The notes under the pieces were generated by a model, which was not told where the DNA came from, ran no database searches, and saw nothing but the letters and a program-made list of their open reading frames with translations. A stretch of DNA of 64,000 nucleotides from Sulfidibacter corallicola. Lineage in GTDB: Bacteria > Acidobacteriota > Holophagae > Acanthopleuribacterales > Acanthopleuribacteraceae. Position numbers and translations under genes: made by a program. Positions 1 to 9,213 of the stretch are shown here, piece after piece (position 1 is the stretch's first letter; every line of letters begins with the position of its first letter). The stretch spans positions 3,038,001 through 3,102,000 of the forward strand of contig NZ_CP071793.1 in assembly GCF_017498545.1 (NCBI RefSeq). The letters run 5' to 3'.

Positions 1-1899
1 GAGTTCTTCCTCGTACCTTTCAAAAATCCGATCGATGATGCCATCCCGTTTCTCCCGGAGTTCTTCGACCAATCTTCGTTTCAAAGCCTGCGCATCGCCG
101 ATGGCCGCGCGGGTGCGTTTGAAGCGCTTTTTCAGCTCCTTGAGATCATCCATGACGCGACTCATTTCTCCTTGAGGCATTTCGCTCAGTTCCTCCCGCA
201 GGTTTTCCTTGGCGGTTCGGTAAAAATCTTTGAAGTCCTCCCACTGCTGTTTGTCCGCTCGGTCGGCATCACGCCGCCGCTTATCCGTGAGAGCGATGAC
301 ACTCGCGACGATGCTCGAAATGACGGAAATCGCCGTCGTGGTCACGAACAGGATGACCGTACCCGTGGGGACGGTGTGGGGATTGGTGAGAACATTCACC
401 GCGAACGAGCGTTTCGCCTCTTCGCGATCGCTCGCCAAGCGAAGCGACAAACTCTGGGATCCGATTTGCAACGCCTGCCCCACATAGATTCCACTTGCAC
501 TGTCGATGTTCCCCGTGAAGTTGTCGGATTGGGTGAGGCTCCACAGGTAATGGCCCGAATCGCCGCCGATCCCCTGAAAATGGTGCTCGAACTGCACATC
601 CAAAAACACGTTGCCGGGCCCCTGATCGAGAATGGAGAGGGGACCCAGGTTTTCCGTCACCGTCAATTCGAAATAGGCGCCGGCTTTGGCTTCCTCCGCA
701 TCGGTCACCACCAGTTCGAAGCGATATTTGCCGGCAGCTACATTTTCAGAAACCACGCCCTGAATGACGCCATCGGGAAACAAGACCAACCCGTCCGGCA
801 GGGTTCCCGCTCCTTGCGACCACGCGTAGGGGGCGGTCCCCCCTTCGGCGCTCAACTCGATTTGATAGGTCGTGAGCTGCTTGGCCGGTGCCCCATCGAA
901 CGCATCCTGGGTGGTGCCGATGGCCAGTGGTTCCAAACTGTGGCCTCGGGCCCCCAATGGACGACGCGCTGCGATTCGCGGGGCCTCACCCATGCCTTGT
1001 CGTCGAAAGCAGACAAAATGAGAGACTTCGCCATTCCGAGTCAGTTGTCCGAGAAGTCTGTGGCGACCTTCGTGATCGCGCCTCAAGACCAATTCCCCCT
1101 CCGCGCCGTCATGAGTCCAGGCAAGGTAATTGTGTGAAAAGACGGTGCTTTCCGAGAGGTCCACCTCATCGAAAGAGAAAAAGACACGATCGCCACGGCC
1201 ATTGAACACCATGGGTTTGGATGGATAAACCGGGTGTCCGTCTTCGAAAAACAGGATCTCGTAGATACCGCTCCAAAAGGCGGGATCGTCGCCCCGAGTC
1301 GCACCGGTGGCGCCCTCCCTGCTGAACACGTTTTTTCGACCCACGACCTGAACATCTCCCCCTTCGGGGAAACTCAGGGTTCCAGTACAGATCGACTCGA
1401 AAATCCCGCCATTGGCCAAGAAGTCGCGCCAGGCTTCGGGATCTTCTCGATCGAAATCGGAATCGGGTTCGAACGAAAACGCCAATTCGCCGGAGGACCT
1501 TTCGTTCTCCCAACCGAGCGTTCCGTCTTCGAAGGAAACATCGTCGAGGCGTTCGTTCAAAGTCACTTGGTCACGACGATTCCGCAAGACGTAGTGGTTC
1601 CCACGCTCGTCGTACAACCAATAATCTCCAAACCAAAACAACCGCTCCTCAGACATGGCACTTTCGTATTCGTCGACAATGGTCTTCCAATCCGTTTTAC
1701 AGCCAAGCTCGACTCGGATGAAGTTCTCCAGCTCGTCGATGGCTCGATCCATTTGCTCCGGGGTATCGTAGAGGTCGAAGAAATGAGCGTGATGCCCCAT
1801 GTAGTACAGTGAAAAAAAGGAATTGTTTTGGATTTGGGTCCAGAATCGACGCGCTTCTCTCCGGTCGATGGCTTGTTGGGTATTCACTCGAGCGTTCAT
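1..1899 (-). CDS. Large membrane-anchored protein with Ig-like repeats (3' end outside window)
   Basis: The minus-strand frame is open without a stop from ATG at 1899 to the window edge, giving the first 633 residues. An AGGAGGA ribosome site lies 7 nt upstream of the ATG (1907-1913). Residues 1-330 are acidic and aromatic-rich with no family I recognise. Residues about 333-415 and 415-505 look like two putative Ig/cadherin-like (He_PIG-type) repeats, with the GTAPYAW and LPDGLVL type of motif. One hydrophobic segment at about 514-537 is followed by RRR, then a charged region to 633 that should form a coiled coil. There is no N-terminal signal peptide, so the topology is unclear. It lies 410 bp downstream of the glycine-rich gene in the same direction and may act with it. 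Function unknown; the gene call itself is firm. Confidence 0.75.
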   Translation of the reverse strand, partial: MNARVNTQQAIDRREARRFWTQIQNNSFFSLYYMGHHAHFFDLYDTPEQMDRAIDELENFIRVELGCKTDWKTIVDEYESAMSEERLFWFGDYWLYDERGNHYVLRNRRDQVTLNERLDDVSFEDGTLGWENERSSGELAFSFEPDSDFDREDPEAWRDFLANGGIFESICTGTLSFPEGGDVQVVGRKNVFSREGATGATRGDDPAFWSGIYEILFFEDGHPVYPSKPMVFNGRGDRVFFSFDEVDLSESTVFSHNYLAWTHDGAEGELVLRRDHEGRHRLLGQLTRNGEVSHFVCFRRQGMGEAPRIAARRPLGARGHSLEPLAIGTTQDAFDGAPAKQLTTYQIELSAEGGTAPYAWSQGAGTLPDGLVLFPDGVIQGVVSENVAAGKYRFELVVTDAEEAKAGAYFELTVTENLGPLSILDQGPGNVFLDVQFEHHFQGIGGDSGHYLWSLTQSDNFTGNIDSASGIYVGQALQIGSQSLSLRLASDREEAKRSFAVNVLTNPHTVPTGTVILFVTTTAISVISSIVASVIALTDKRRRDADRADKQQWEDFKDFYRTAKENLREELSEMPQGEMSRVMDDLKELKKRFKRTRAAIGDAQALKRRLVEELREKRDGIIDRIFERYEEEL

Positions 1900-2309
1900 G
1901 ATCAAATCCTCCTGATCTCAAATCGTTAATTTGGGCACGGGCCTCTCTCGCTTTCCGATGCATTCGAGAGGTCTCCAAAACGCGGGTTGGTATCTATCCA
2001 GCCCGGAAACGGGGCGACGAGAGAAGCGGTCAGGCAGCCTGGCTCGAGCCGAACACCAAAGTCATTCAAACCATTTACTTTCAAATATTTACCAAACAGA
2101 AGCCCAAAGCCATACGGGATCCAGTGCCCGCTGTTTGGAGGGACATGATCGAAAGACCGCTGTTTCTGGATGGGCACGAGCTGGTACCCGTACCTCAGTC
2201 GCACCGGAAACGGATGAGCACCGTTTCCATCGTTGGCGAACCGACGCGTTCAGACGGGGTTCGCGCGGTGGGACATGTCACTTTCAGAGGAATGGATTCC
2301 CCCGTGAAT
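1900..2309. other. Intergenic region, no gene seen
   Basis: This 410-bp stretch separates two minus-strand genes. Short open frames exist on both strands (for example 1931-2359 plus), but none has a good ribosome site or a recognisable product. The only supported element is the AGGAGGA site at 1907-1913 serving the downstream gene. A promoter for that gene may lie here, but I could not pick a convincing -35/-10 pair. Confidence 0.5.
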
Positions 2310-5300
2310 TCATGAAAGGACCGTACTTGCCGGCAATCGCATCGATCGGAGATTCTTGACTTGGTTGAAGCCCTGAAAATGAATGACGATCGCAGAGATA
2401 CGTGACAGGTCGAGTTGGTAGTTGGGGCTGTCGGGGTCGTCGCCTTCTTCGATTTTCAACATCCAATTCCCGTAGAGCCCCACATTGTCCAGATGTGCAT
2501 CACTGATCTGGCCGATATTCCCAGAACCGATGTCCGCGTTGTCAGAGCCATCCACCTTGGTGCCCTGCTCGTGGGTGAGCACGCAATTCACCGGAACATG
2601 CGAAAAACGGTAGAGGGGGCCGTCCGTCCCACTGGGTGGATCTCCCTCGAAGATGCTCACGCCAAGATGTTTGATTTCCACCTCGATCAAACCCGAACGG
2701 GATTGGGTTTCGGCACCGACGATCCGGGGCATGATGTGAGAAATGCGCAGGTTGAATTTGTTTTTGGTCGCCCCCACGTGGAACTGGTTGATGACAGCCG
2801 GTGTTTCGCGATTGGGCAGGGTGGTGAAATAGAGTTTTCGATTGCGCACGAACTCCTCGAGGAGCTCGGGATGGTTCTCGCGATCGAGGGTGAGTCGAAT
2901 ATCGCTACGCTTGTGGGGATCGGCCGGAAAGGGCTGATACGCACTGGTTTGGCGTGCAAAAAAGTCCAATTCCTTTTCTTTCAGGGCATCGTACTTCTCC
3001 ACGAGCGCCATGAGGTTGGGGGAAGGTCGCTCTCCATTGAGCCACAAACCTCCGGCCCGTTCCTCCAAATCGATTTCCTTGAAAAAATCCTCGAACGTAA
3101 GATAGTAACTTTTGCGGTTCATCAAATAAAGCTGCCTGATCGTCCTCTCGATCATACTTTGATAAATCTGGGTATAGTAGTTCATCCAAGTGATGCGGTA
3201 AGGCGTCAGGATTTGTTTAGAATTCTTGAGTTTCTCTAGATTCTCGAGAGTTTCGCGCCATACTTTATAATTACTGTAGTATTGGGATATATAAGTGTTA
3301 TAGGTGAAGATTTCCTCTCCCTTTTTAAACAAGGCTGTCTTCACGCGTTCCAGTGCTTCGAGTTCGCCCTTCACCGCCTGTTTGTCGTTGATGTGGTCGC
3401 CGATTTTCTTTAGCTCCTTCAGCGCCTTGTTGACATCGGCAAACACGCCTTTAAGCCGCGTTTCATCGTAGGTTCCGTCGTAATCCATGACATCCTCGAC
3501 GGCATTCTTGACGATATCCTCTTCATATTCCGTGAACTCGTCGATGAGATATTTTTTCGGGACACTATGTCCCTGACTGTCCTGAATGGTGGTGGCCCCC
3601 TGATAAATGAAGTTCACCATCTGCAGGGCACCCATCGCTTTGCCGCCCCAACTCTTGAGACCGGTGAAGGCCAGCATCTCCAATCCTCTGCACAGTTTGT
3701 CCAACTCGAAATCGAAGTTGTTTCGAATGGCGGTGCGAAACGCCTCGCCGGCCTCCAGCATGGTCGCCAAGGCCTCCTGCAATTCGAAGTTGGTGTGACG
3801 CACCACCGTTTCCTGATTCTCGATCTTCTCCACGAGGTTGTCGCATGCCTCTTCATAGGCGGCGGCGAACGCGGTCAAATGGGCGATTTTCTGTGCTTTG
3901 CTGAAGCTGATTTCCCGCGCTTTGGCGAAGTCCGCCGCCAGGTCGACATAGGCTTGCTCCAATTTTTCCCGGTGATCGATGGCCTTTTCGAAATTGGCGC
4001 GTACATCTCGAAGCATGATGCGCGGCACATGGTCGGCGGAGGTTCCGAAATACGTTTTGTCCGAACGGTGGTTCACCAACATATTCGTGGCTTCCATGAG
4101 GATCTGGTTCTTTCGCGCACCGGCGAGATCCAAGTTTTCGACTTCGTAGAAGTCCGCCAACACCTCGACCATCCAAGCCAAGGTTTCCCCGATCAGTTTC
4201 CAGTTGTCATCGTCGGTATAACTGATCGCCCCTTCCGAAAACTTTTGGGGAACGTTGAACAAATACCAATACTTCACTCTTTGCAACAATCTTCGAAAGA
4301 AGTGCTCGTCGAAAAAATGTCCCAGCCTGGCCAGGGGTGCATTCATTTCCATCGCGTGAAGCCCATCGATCCCGTGATGGTTGGGTAAGGCGTGCCCCCC
4401 ACCCGGCCCCGAGGGACCCGATTCACGTCGCGTTGTCTTGTAGTGGACTTCTCCCGAGTTGATTGCCACATAGTCGTGAAATCTCCCGCCGGGCCCGCCG
4501 CCACCGCCCTTGCCGGGTTCTCCACACTTACCCTGAGGACCACCCGTGGCATCGGGGAAAAGGCGATCCAGGTGATCCACGACTCGGGTCTTGACGACGA
4601 CCTTGCCACCGTCACCTCCTTCGCCGCCCTTGCCGCCTCGTCCACCACGGCCACCTCGGCCACCTATCGCGGGTGGCTCGCTCCCATCGAAATAATAATG
4701 GGTCACCGCAACGGGCGGTCTATCGTTGACATACCGCTCCGTCCTCACGTGGACCCTTTCATCGGCACCCGTTCTACCTTTCGCTCCGTTCTGACCGGCG
4801 AATCCCGGATACCCCTCGCTCCCGCACGCGACCAGGTAGCACTCGTCCTCCAAGGTCATCCGGTCGCAGACGAGCGTGATCGAACCTCCGGCCGTCCCCT
4901 TTTTCCCATACTTCTTCCCCTTTTCCTGAAGAATCGCCGCCAAGTCGTCGCCACTCTTGCCTTCGCTTCCGTCGGCCCGGGTGTTTTTCAGATGTCGCGC
5001 ATCGGCCGGATCGTATATGGATTCCAGGGTAGGGCAAGCGTCGAGAGCCGGCGGTGTGTCTTTGTCCCGATCGCTGCGTTTCATCACGCCGAAGTTCTTG
5101 CACACGATGTTCATGTCGCCGCCAGGCATGGCGACTTTCCCGGCGAGGGTAAGGTTGAGCGCAAAAATGGTGAGCTTTTTCTTGGTATCGGGTATCCCGA
5201 TAAAAAATTCCGGTAAATTGTCGCCATACTCGCGCGGACCGATGATGAGCGAATCCAGCAAACTGTAGATGGTTATTTCTTGTTCATTTTCTTCGATAAA

Positions 5301-5357
5301 AAATTCCGGGTTCGTATCGGCTGAGGAAAGCCCCCGGCTCATGATTCGGTGCGACAT
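2310..5357 (-). CDS. Collagen-like/glycine-rich large protein with distant TcA-like C-terminus
   Basis: The frame encodes 1015 residues; the ATG at 5357 follows a GGGAGAG ribosome site. No signal peptide is seen. Residues about 180-330 carry glycine-rich stretches, including a run of GG-R/K/E/D repeats and collagen-like GxxGxxG triplets. Residues 370-700 are charged, helical and likely coiled coil. Near residues 730-790 there is an aromatic helical segment (YRITWMNYYTQIY), followed by a beta-rich C-terminus with a conserved-looking GLYGNWMLKI and a terminal RISAIVIHFQG. The order of helical shaft, RI-x-S-type strand, 'G-x-W-x-L' strand and a final 'I-S-x-V-hydrophobic-H' strand recalls the C-terminus of TcA insecticidal toxin subunits; that is my inference, not a proven match. 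It could equally be an unrelated surface or structural protein. Its partner may be the downstream Ig-like membrane protein. Confidence 0.7.
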   Translation of the reverse strand: MSHRIMSRGLSSADTNPEFFIEENEQEITIYSLLDSLIIGPREYGDNLPEFFIGIPDTKKKLTIFALNLTLAGKVAMPGGDMNIVCKNFGVMKRSDRDKDTPPALDACPTLESIYDPADARHLKNTRADGSEGKSGDDLAAILQEKGKKYGKKGTAGGSITLVCDRMTLEDECYLVACGSEGYPGFAGQNGAKGRTGADERVHVRTERYVNDRPPVAVTHYYFDGSEPPAIGGRGGRGGRGGKGGEGGDGGKVVVKTRVVDHLDRLFPDATGGPQGKCGEPGKGGGGGPGGRFHDYVAINSGEVHYKTTRRESGPSGPGGGHALPNHHGIDGLHAMEMNAPLARLGHFFDEHFFRRLLQRVKYWYLFNVPQKFSEGAISYTDDDNWKLIGETLAWMVEVLADFYEVENLDLAGARKNQILMEATNMLVNHRSDKTYFGTSADHVPRIMLRDVRANFEKAIDHREKLEQAYVDLAADFAKAREISFSKAQKIAHLTAFAAAYEEACDNLVEKIENQETVVRHTNFELQEALATMLEAGEAFRTAIRNNFDFELDKLCRGLEMLAFTGLKSWGGKAMGALQMVNFIYQGATTIQDSQGHSVPKKYLIDEFTEYEEDIVKNAVEDVMDYDGTYDETRLKGVFADVNKALKELKKIGDHINDKQAVKGELEALERVKTALFKKGEEIFTYNTYISQYYSNYKVWRETLENLEKLKNSKQILTPYRITWMNYYTQIYQSMIERTIRQLYLMNRKSYYLTFEDFFKEIDLEERAGGLWLNGERPSPNLMALVEKYDALKEKELDFFARQTSAYQPFPADPHKRSDIRLTLDRENHPELLEEFVRNRKLYFTTLPNRETPAVINQFHVGATKNKFNLRISHIMPRIVGAETQSRSGLIEVEIKHLGVSIFEGDPPSGTDGPLYRFSHVPVNCVLTHEQGTKVDGSDNADIGSGNIGQISDAHLDNVGLYGNWMLKIEEGDDPDSPNYQLDLSRISAIVIHFQGFNQVKNLRSMRLPASTVLS

Positions 5358-5662
5358 GGTCTCTCCCGTTCAATTCCATCACCGCTGCACGAATGATCGG
5401 CACGGTGCATGTTCGTTCTCGCTCACGGGGAACACCGTTCGAGGCTTTGGAAGTGGATCCGTCTCCCGGGGTTCCAGATCGTTTCGACGTTCGGGTTCGT
5501 TGGGAACGAGAATGGTGTCGTGGTTCGGTATCACGGAATTGCAACGGCAGTGCCGAATCTCACCTACACACCTAACCAACTCAAAAAAATAAGTTTATCC
5601 AAAGACAAACGCATCCACCCGATCCACCACCCCAGGAATTGAACACTCCTACGAAAATTAAT

Positions 5663-5687
5663 GAACAAGCGTGTTCAAGACTGAACA
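5663..5687. promoter_or_regulatory. Operator-like overlapping palindromes
   Basis: Two exact inverted repeats share an arm: GAACA-4 nt-TGTTC (5663-5676) and TGTTCA-4 nt-TGAACA (5672-5687). They end 5 bp before the -35 box of the kinase promoter, a natural position for an activator or repressor. A further GAACA half-site lies at 5641. The cognate regulator is unknown. Confidence 0.5.
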
Positions 5688-5692
5688 GGGCC

Positions 5693-5721
5693 TTGCCACT
5701 CTAAGCAAAAATGAATAAGAT
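5693..5721 (+). promoter_or_regulatory. Sigma70-type promoter of the Ser/Thr kinase gene
   Basis: TTGCCA (5693-5698), a 17-bp spacer and TAAGAT (5716-5721) form a good housekeeping-type promoter. The same TAAGAT -10 recurs in front of rmlA and rpmG in this window. It would leave a leader of roughly 160 nt before the GTG start. Confidence 0.5.
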
Positions 5722-5749
5722 GTGAGAAAAGCGAACAGCTATCCATATG

Positions 5750-5797
5750 TTTTCGACAAATTTCCCTTATTTGGGAAAACGCGCGAATTTTCGACAA
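5750..5797. promoter_or_regulatory. Inverted repeat framed by a direct repeat in kinase leader
   Basis: TTTCCC-6 nt-GGGAAA (5761-5778) is framed by two exact copies of TTTTCGACAA (5750-5759 and 5788-5797). It lies downstream of the predicted transcription start, so it could be a repressor site or an RNA structure. No function assigned. Confidence 0.35.
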
Positions 5798-5888
5798 GGG
5801 CGCCGATATCGTCGAGAAAACGGCCGGGAGACTTCGTTCCGGTGGCCGTAGGAAAGGCCTTCGTTCGCCCTGGTGACGGGAGAGACTA

Positions 5889-8800
5889 GTGGAAGCGCCC
5901 AACCGACGACAAGCCGTTTCACCCACGCAGGACGAAAGCCAAGATACCTATTCGCCGGTCACAGGAGGTCCCACCACGGCCGATGCCACGAACGAACCGT
6001 TGCACCATGCCGCGATCCCCCGCCACTGGGGCCGCTACCAATTCATGCGGCAATTGGGAGAAGGGGGCGGAGGCTATGTTTTTTTGGCCTATGATCCGCG
6101 CTTGAAGCGCAACGTCGCGGTCAAATTCCTCAAAAACGAATCCGCGCAGCAAAAATCGGCGCTCTTGCGTGAAGCGCGGGCCCAGGCTCGGGTGGATCAC
6201 GAAAACCTGTGCAAGATCTACGAAGTCGGAGAAATCGAGGGCCGGCTGTTCATTACCATGCCCTTCCTGGACGGACTCACCTTGGGAACATGTGCCAGGC
6301 GTATGAACGTCGAGCAAAAACTGCAGGTTCTCAAGGGGGTGGCGGACGGCGTTCACGCGGCTCACCGCAGTGGTCTCGTTCACCGTGATATCAAACCGGG
6401 GAACATCATGGTCCTCGAGGACGAACAGGGCGGCTTCAAACCGGTGGTACTCGATTTCGGCATTGCGCACATGGGCAAACACGGCTCGGAAAAAGGTCCC
6501 GACCAAGCTGGAACTCCCGGATTCATGGCACCCGAACAAACAAAAGGAGACCCGGCACTTCTGGATCGGAGAACGGATGTCTACGGATTGGGCGCGACCC
6601 TCCACTATCTCTTGAAAGGCATGCCACCCGACGCGTCGATCTCCGCGGCGGAAACCGAGGAGAGGCTCGCGAATCTCGAGGGCATCCCCTGGGAACTCGG
6701 CAGCGTGATCCGCAAATGTCTCCAGCCGGATCCGGGTGATCGTTACGGATCGGCAGGGGCGTTGGCGGCGGACCTGAATCGATACCTGGATGGTGAACCG
6801 GTTTCCTCGGTCTCGGGAAACAGGGCCTACCGCTGGCGCAAAAAAATCCTCAAACACCGCGCCCTGTTTGGGTTGGGACTCCTTGCACTCCTGGCCATCG
6901 CCACGGTGATCGGGGTCGCGGCCAAGCGGATTTGGGACTTGAATCGCCAGGCTGAGCTGGCACGGGAAACCACCGTCCTGGTGAAAGAGATCGAATCGTT
7001 GGCACGATACGGGTATATGGCACCGCATCACGACATTCGACCGGATCGAGACCTTTTGCAATCGAAAATGGATCAAATCCGCGAGCTGGCCAACAGGGTC
7101 CCCTCGGATCTACGGGGACCCGCCGATTTCGCCCTGGGCCTGGGCTTTCTGGCCCAAGGTCACGATGAGGATGCACGACGTCATTTGGAAGAGGCGTGGC
7201 ATTCGGGCCATCGCGATTCCCGAGTCGCCTATGCTTTGGGATTGGTGCATTTGGGTCTGTATCGCCGTCACCTGCCGGAGGTCCATCAATTCGAACGAAC
7301 GTCGCAGCGAACGGCCTATCATCGGGATCTGACCACGCGTTATTTGGACCGTGCGCGAGATTTCATGAGCCTCGTGAAAGGTGACGAGGTGACTTCGCCG
7401 AAGTATCTTCAAGCCCTGCTCGCCTACGCGAACGGCGATTATGCAGAGGCCCTGGCGGCCTTGTCAGAGTGCCGGGAAAAGGGCCCTTGGTTATTCGAAA
7501 TTCCCGAGCTCGAGGGCCAGATCTACAGCGAGTGGTCCGATGCCGCTTTTGCAGCGGGAGACGAGCAGGCCATCCACAAGCGCTTCGAAAGCGCGATCGC
7601 CGCATACGACCGAGCACTGGACATCGCGCCCAGTAATCCCAACCTCCATAAATCCAAGAGTTCGGCCTTCTTTCGTCACGGGGCCCTGTCGGTTTACGCC
7701 GGCGAGGATTTCGCCGAGGTGATGGCAAAAGGACTGGCACAACTCGACATCGCCCGTGCGCTCTTGCCCGGTGATGGGGAGGTAGACTTGATCGAGGCCC
7801 GCTTCTATCGTGTCGCCGCCATCGAACAGACCCTCCAGGGAATGGACCCGACCGATCATTTGCGAAAAGCGGTTGACTCGGTGGAGCGGGCCCTGGCCTC
7901 GCAATGGGAGGTTTCGCGAAGCAACCGTCTATTAGGTCTGCTTCACTGGCGGCTGGCGGAACACCAAATGGCGAGCAAGCAGAACCCATTGCCCGAATTG
8001 GACGCTGCCGTTGCGGGTATGGGGCGCGTCGCGCCATCGGATCGAGACGACCGCTTTTTCGGAACCTACGCACGAATCTATCGAACGCGAGCTTCTTGGC
8101 GGTCCCGCTCCGGTCTGGATCCCTGTGCCGATTTCGAAGCCTCGCTGGATTCCTATCGACAGGCCCTTCTGCGCAAACCCGGTGATTTGAAACACGGCAA
8201 CGGCATCGCCAATTGCCTCATGGCCGTGGCCGAACAGCCGGAGTGTGACAGGGACCCGGTAGCCACCGTACGCGAAGCGATCGATGTCCTGGAAAGAGCG
8301 CTGGATCGCAATCCCAAACACGCGGTGCTTCTCTATCAACTGGGGCGAGCCCACTTGCGGGTCGCCAGAGGTGGGCTGAGGCTCGGCACGTCCTGGGACC
8401 CGGAATCGGCGACGCACGGCATCGAAGCACTGAGAGAAGCACTCAAACTGAACCCCAAGTTGTCGCCGGCCTACAACGTTCTGGGATGGGCCCAACTCCT
8501 ACAAGCCAGGCACGACGCGGAAAGCGGCCGCACGCAGGACACCTCGTTCGATGCGGCGGAGGAAACCTATCTGGCGGGTCTCGATCGTTCTCCTAACAAC
8601 CGCCTGCTTCACCAAAACCTGGCCTGGACGCTTTACTTTCGCGCCAAGTTCTCGATCCGAGAAGGCAACCCACCCAACGATTTATTGATTCGGGCCGAAA
8701 CACACACGGACCGGGCGCTCGAATTGGGTACCGCCATGGATGCGCTCCTCTGTCGGGCCAGCATCGCGCGAATCCGTGCGGAGTGGATCTTTTTTCAGAA

Positions 8801-9191
8801 GGGCGATCCCGAACCGGACTTGAAGCGTGCACGCGATCAATTCCAGGAAATGCTCGAAAAAGACCCGGACCACGGGGAGGCACACCGTTCGTTGGGTCGC
8901 CTTTTCACCCTTTGGGCCGAGGTCAAGTTGACCGCGGGCGAGAATCCGGGTCCCTTGCTGGCCCGGGCCGAGCGCGAACTCGATCTCGCACTGGCCCTGG
9001 GGCCCGAAAATCCCTACACCTGGACGGCCGTTGCGAGGTGGGCTCTTTGCCGGGCCCGCTCTACGGGACACCTGGACGAGCGGGGGCCCGAGGCATTGGA
9101 GCGGGCGCTCCGCCTCAAACCGCACCTACGTTCGGCGCATCTCCTAAAAACTGAAATGGCCAATTTCCGGTCGATGGTCCAGGAACCTTGA
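5889..9191 (+). CDS. Membrane-anchored Hanks-type Ser/Thr protein kinase with TPR-like C-terminal region
   Basis: The product has 1100 residues and begins at a GTG after a purine-rich GACGGGAGAG. It should phosphorylate Ser/Thr of partner proteins at the inner face of the membrane. Kinase domain about 49-300: glycine loop GEGGGGYV (57-64), ATP-binding Lys79 in VAVKF, catalytic HRDIKPGN (165-172, an RD-type kinase), DFG 189-191, and APEQ 214-217. The activation segment between DFG and APEQ contains a Thr (AGTPG), as in kinases activated by autophosphorylation. One hydrophobic helix (about 325-346) follows basic residues. The remaining 750 residues are helical repeats of TPR type (for example A-x-x-x-x-L-x-x-x-P-x motifs near 610, 840 and 980), probably outside the cytoplasm for sensing or scaffolding. 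The gene ends 22 bp from a convergent FHA-sigma54 activator operon, a likely signalling partner. Confidence 0.93.
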   Translation: MEAPNRRQAVSPTQDESQDTYSPVTGGPTTADATNEPLHHAAIPRHWGRYQFMRQLGEGGGGYVFLAYDPRLKRNVAVKFLKNESAQQKSALLREARAQARVDHENLCKIYEVGEIEGRLFITMPFLDGLTLGTCARRMNVEQKLQVLKGVADGVHAAHRSGLVHRDIKPGNIMVLEDEQGGFKPVVLDFGIAHMGKHGSEKGPDQAGTPGFMAPEQTKGDPALLDRRTDVYGLGATLHYLLKGMPPDASISAAETEERLANLEGIPWELGSVIRKCLQPDPGDRYGSAGALAADLNRYLDGEPVSSVSGNRAYRWRKKILKHRALFGLGLLALLAIATVIGVAAKRIWDLNRQAELARETTVLVKEIESLARYGYMAPHHDIRPDRDLLQSKMDQIRELANRVPSDLRGPADFALGLGFLAQGHDEDARRHLEEAWHSGHRDSRVAYALGLVHLGLYRRHLPEVHQFERTSQRTAYHRDLTTRYLDRARDFMSLVKGDEVTSPKYLQALLAYANGDYAEALAALSECREKGPWLFEIPELEGQIYSEWSDAAFAAGDEQAIHKRFESAIAAYDRALDIAPSNPNLHKSKSSAFFRHGALSVYAGEDFAEVMAKGLAQLDIARALLPGDGEVDLIEARFYRVAAIEQTLQGMDPTDHLRKAVDSVERALASQWEVSRSNRLLGLLHWRLAEHQMASKQNPLPELDAAVAGMGRVAPSDRDDRFFGTYARIYRTRASWRSRSGLDPCADFEASLDSYRQALLRKPGDLKHGNGIANCLMAVAEQPECDRDPVATVREAIDVLERALDRNPKHAVLLYQLGRAHLRVARGGLRLGTSWDPESATHGIEALREALKLNPKLSPAYNVLGWAQLLQARHDAESGRTQDTSFDAAEETYLAGLDRSPNNRLLHQNLAWTLYFRAKFSIREGNPPNDLLIRAETHTDRALELGTAMDALLCRASIARIRAEWIFFQKGDPEPDLKRARDQFQEMLEKDPDHGEAHRSLGRLFTLWAEVKLTAGENPGPLLARAERELDLALALGPENPYTWTAVARWALCRARSTGHLDERGPEALERALRLKPHLRSAHLLKTEMANFRSMVQEP

Positions 9192-9213
9192 TTTGCCGGG
9201 GCAGGCAGGCACC

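Larger units (their letters stand above)
5358..5888. other. Divergent intergenic region with operator-like palindromes
   Basis: These 531 bp separate the glycine-rich gene (minus) from the Ser/Thr kinase gene (plus). The kinase-proximal half (5640-5800) is AT-rich and holds a promoter, a GAACA/TGTTC palindrome cluster and a second inverted-plus-direct repeat set, listed separately. The half near 5358-5600 shows no clear signal apart from the ribosome site of the minus-strand gene. Confidence 0.55.

Noticed and set aside
1931..2359. A 142-codon plus-strand open frame between two minus-strand genes
   Set aside because: It runs into the end of the glycine-rich gene, has no ribosome site and no recognisable product.
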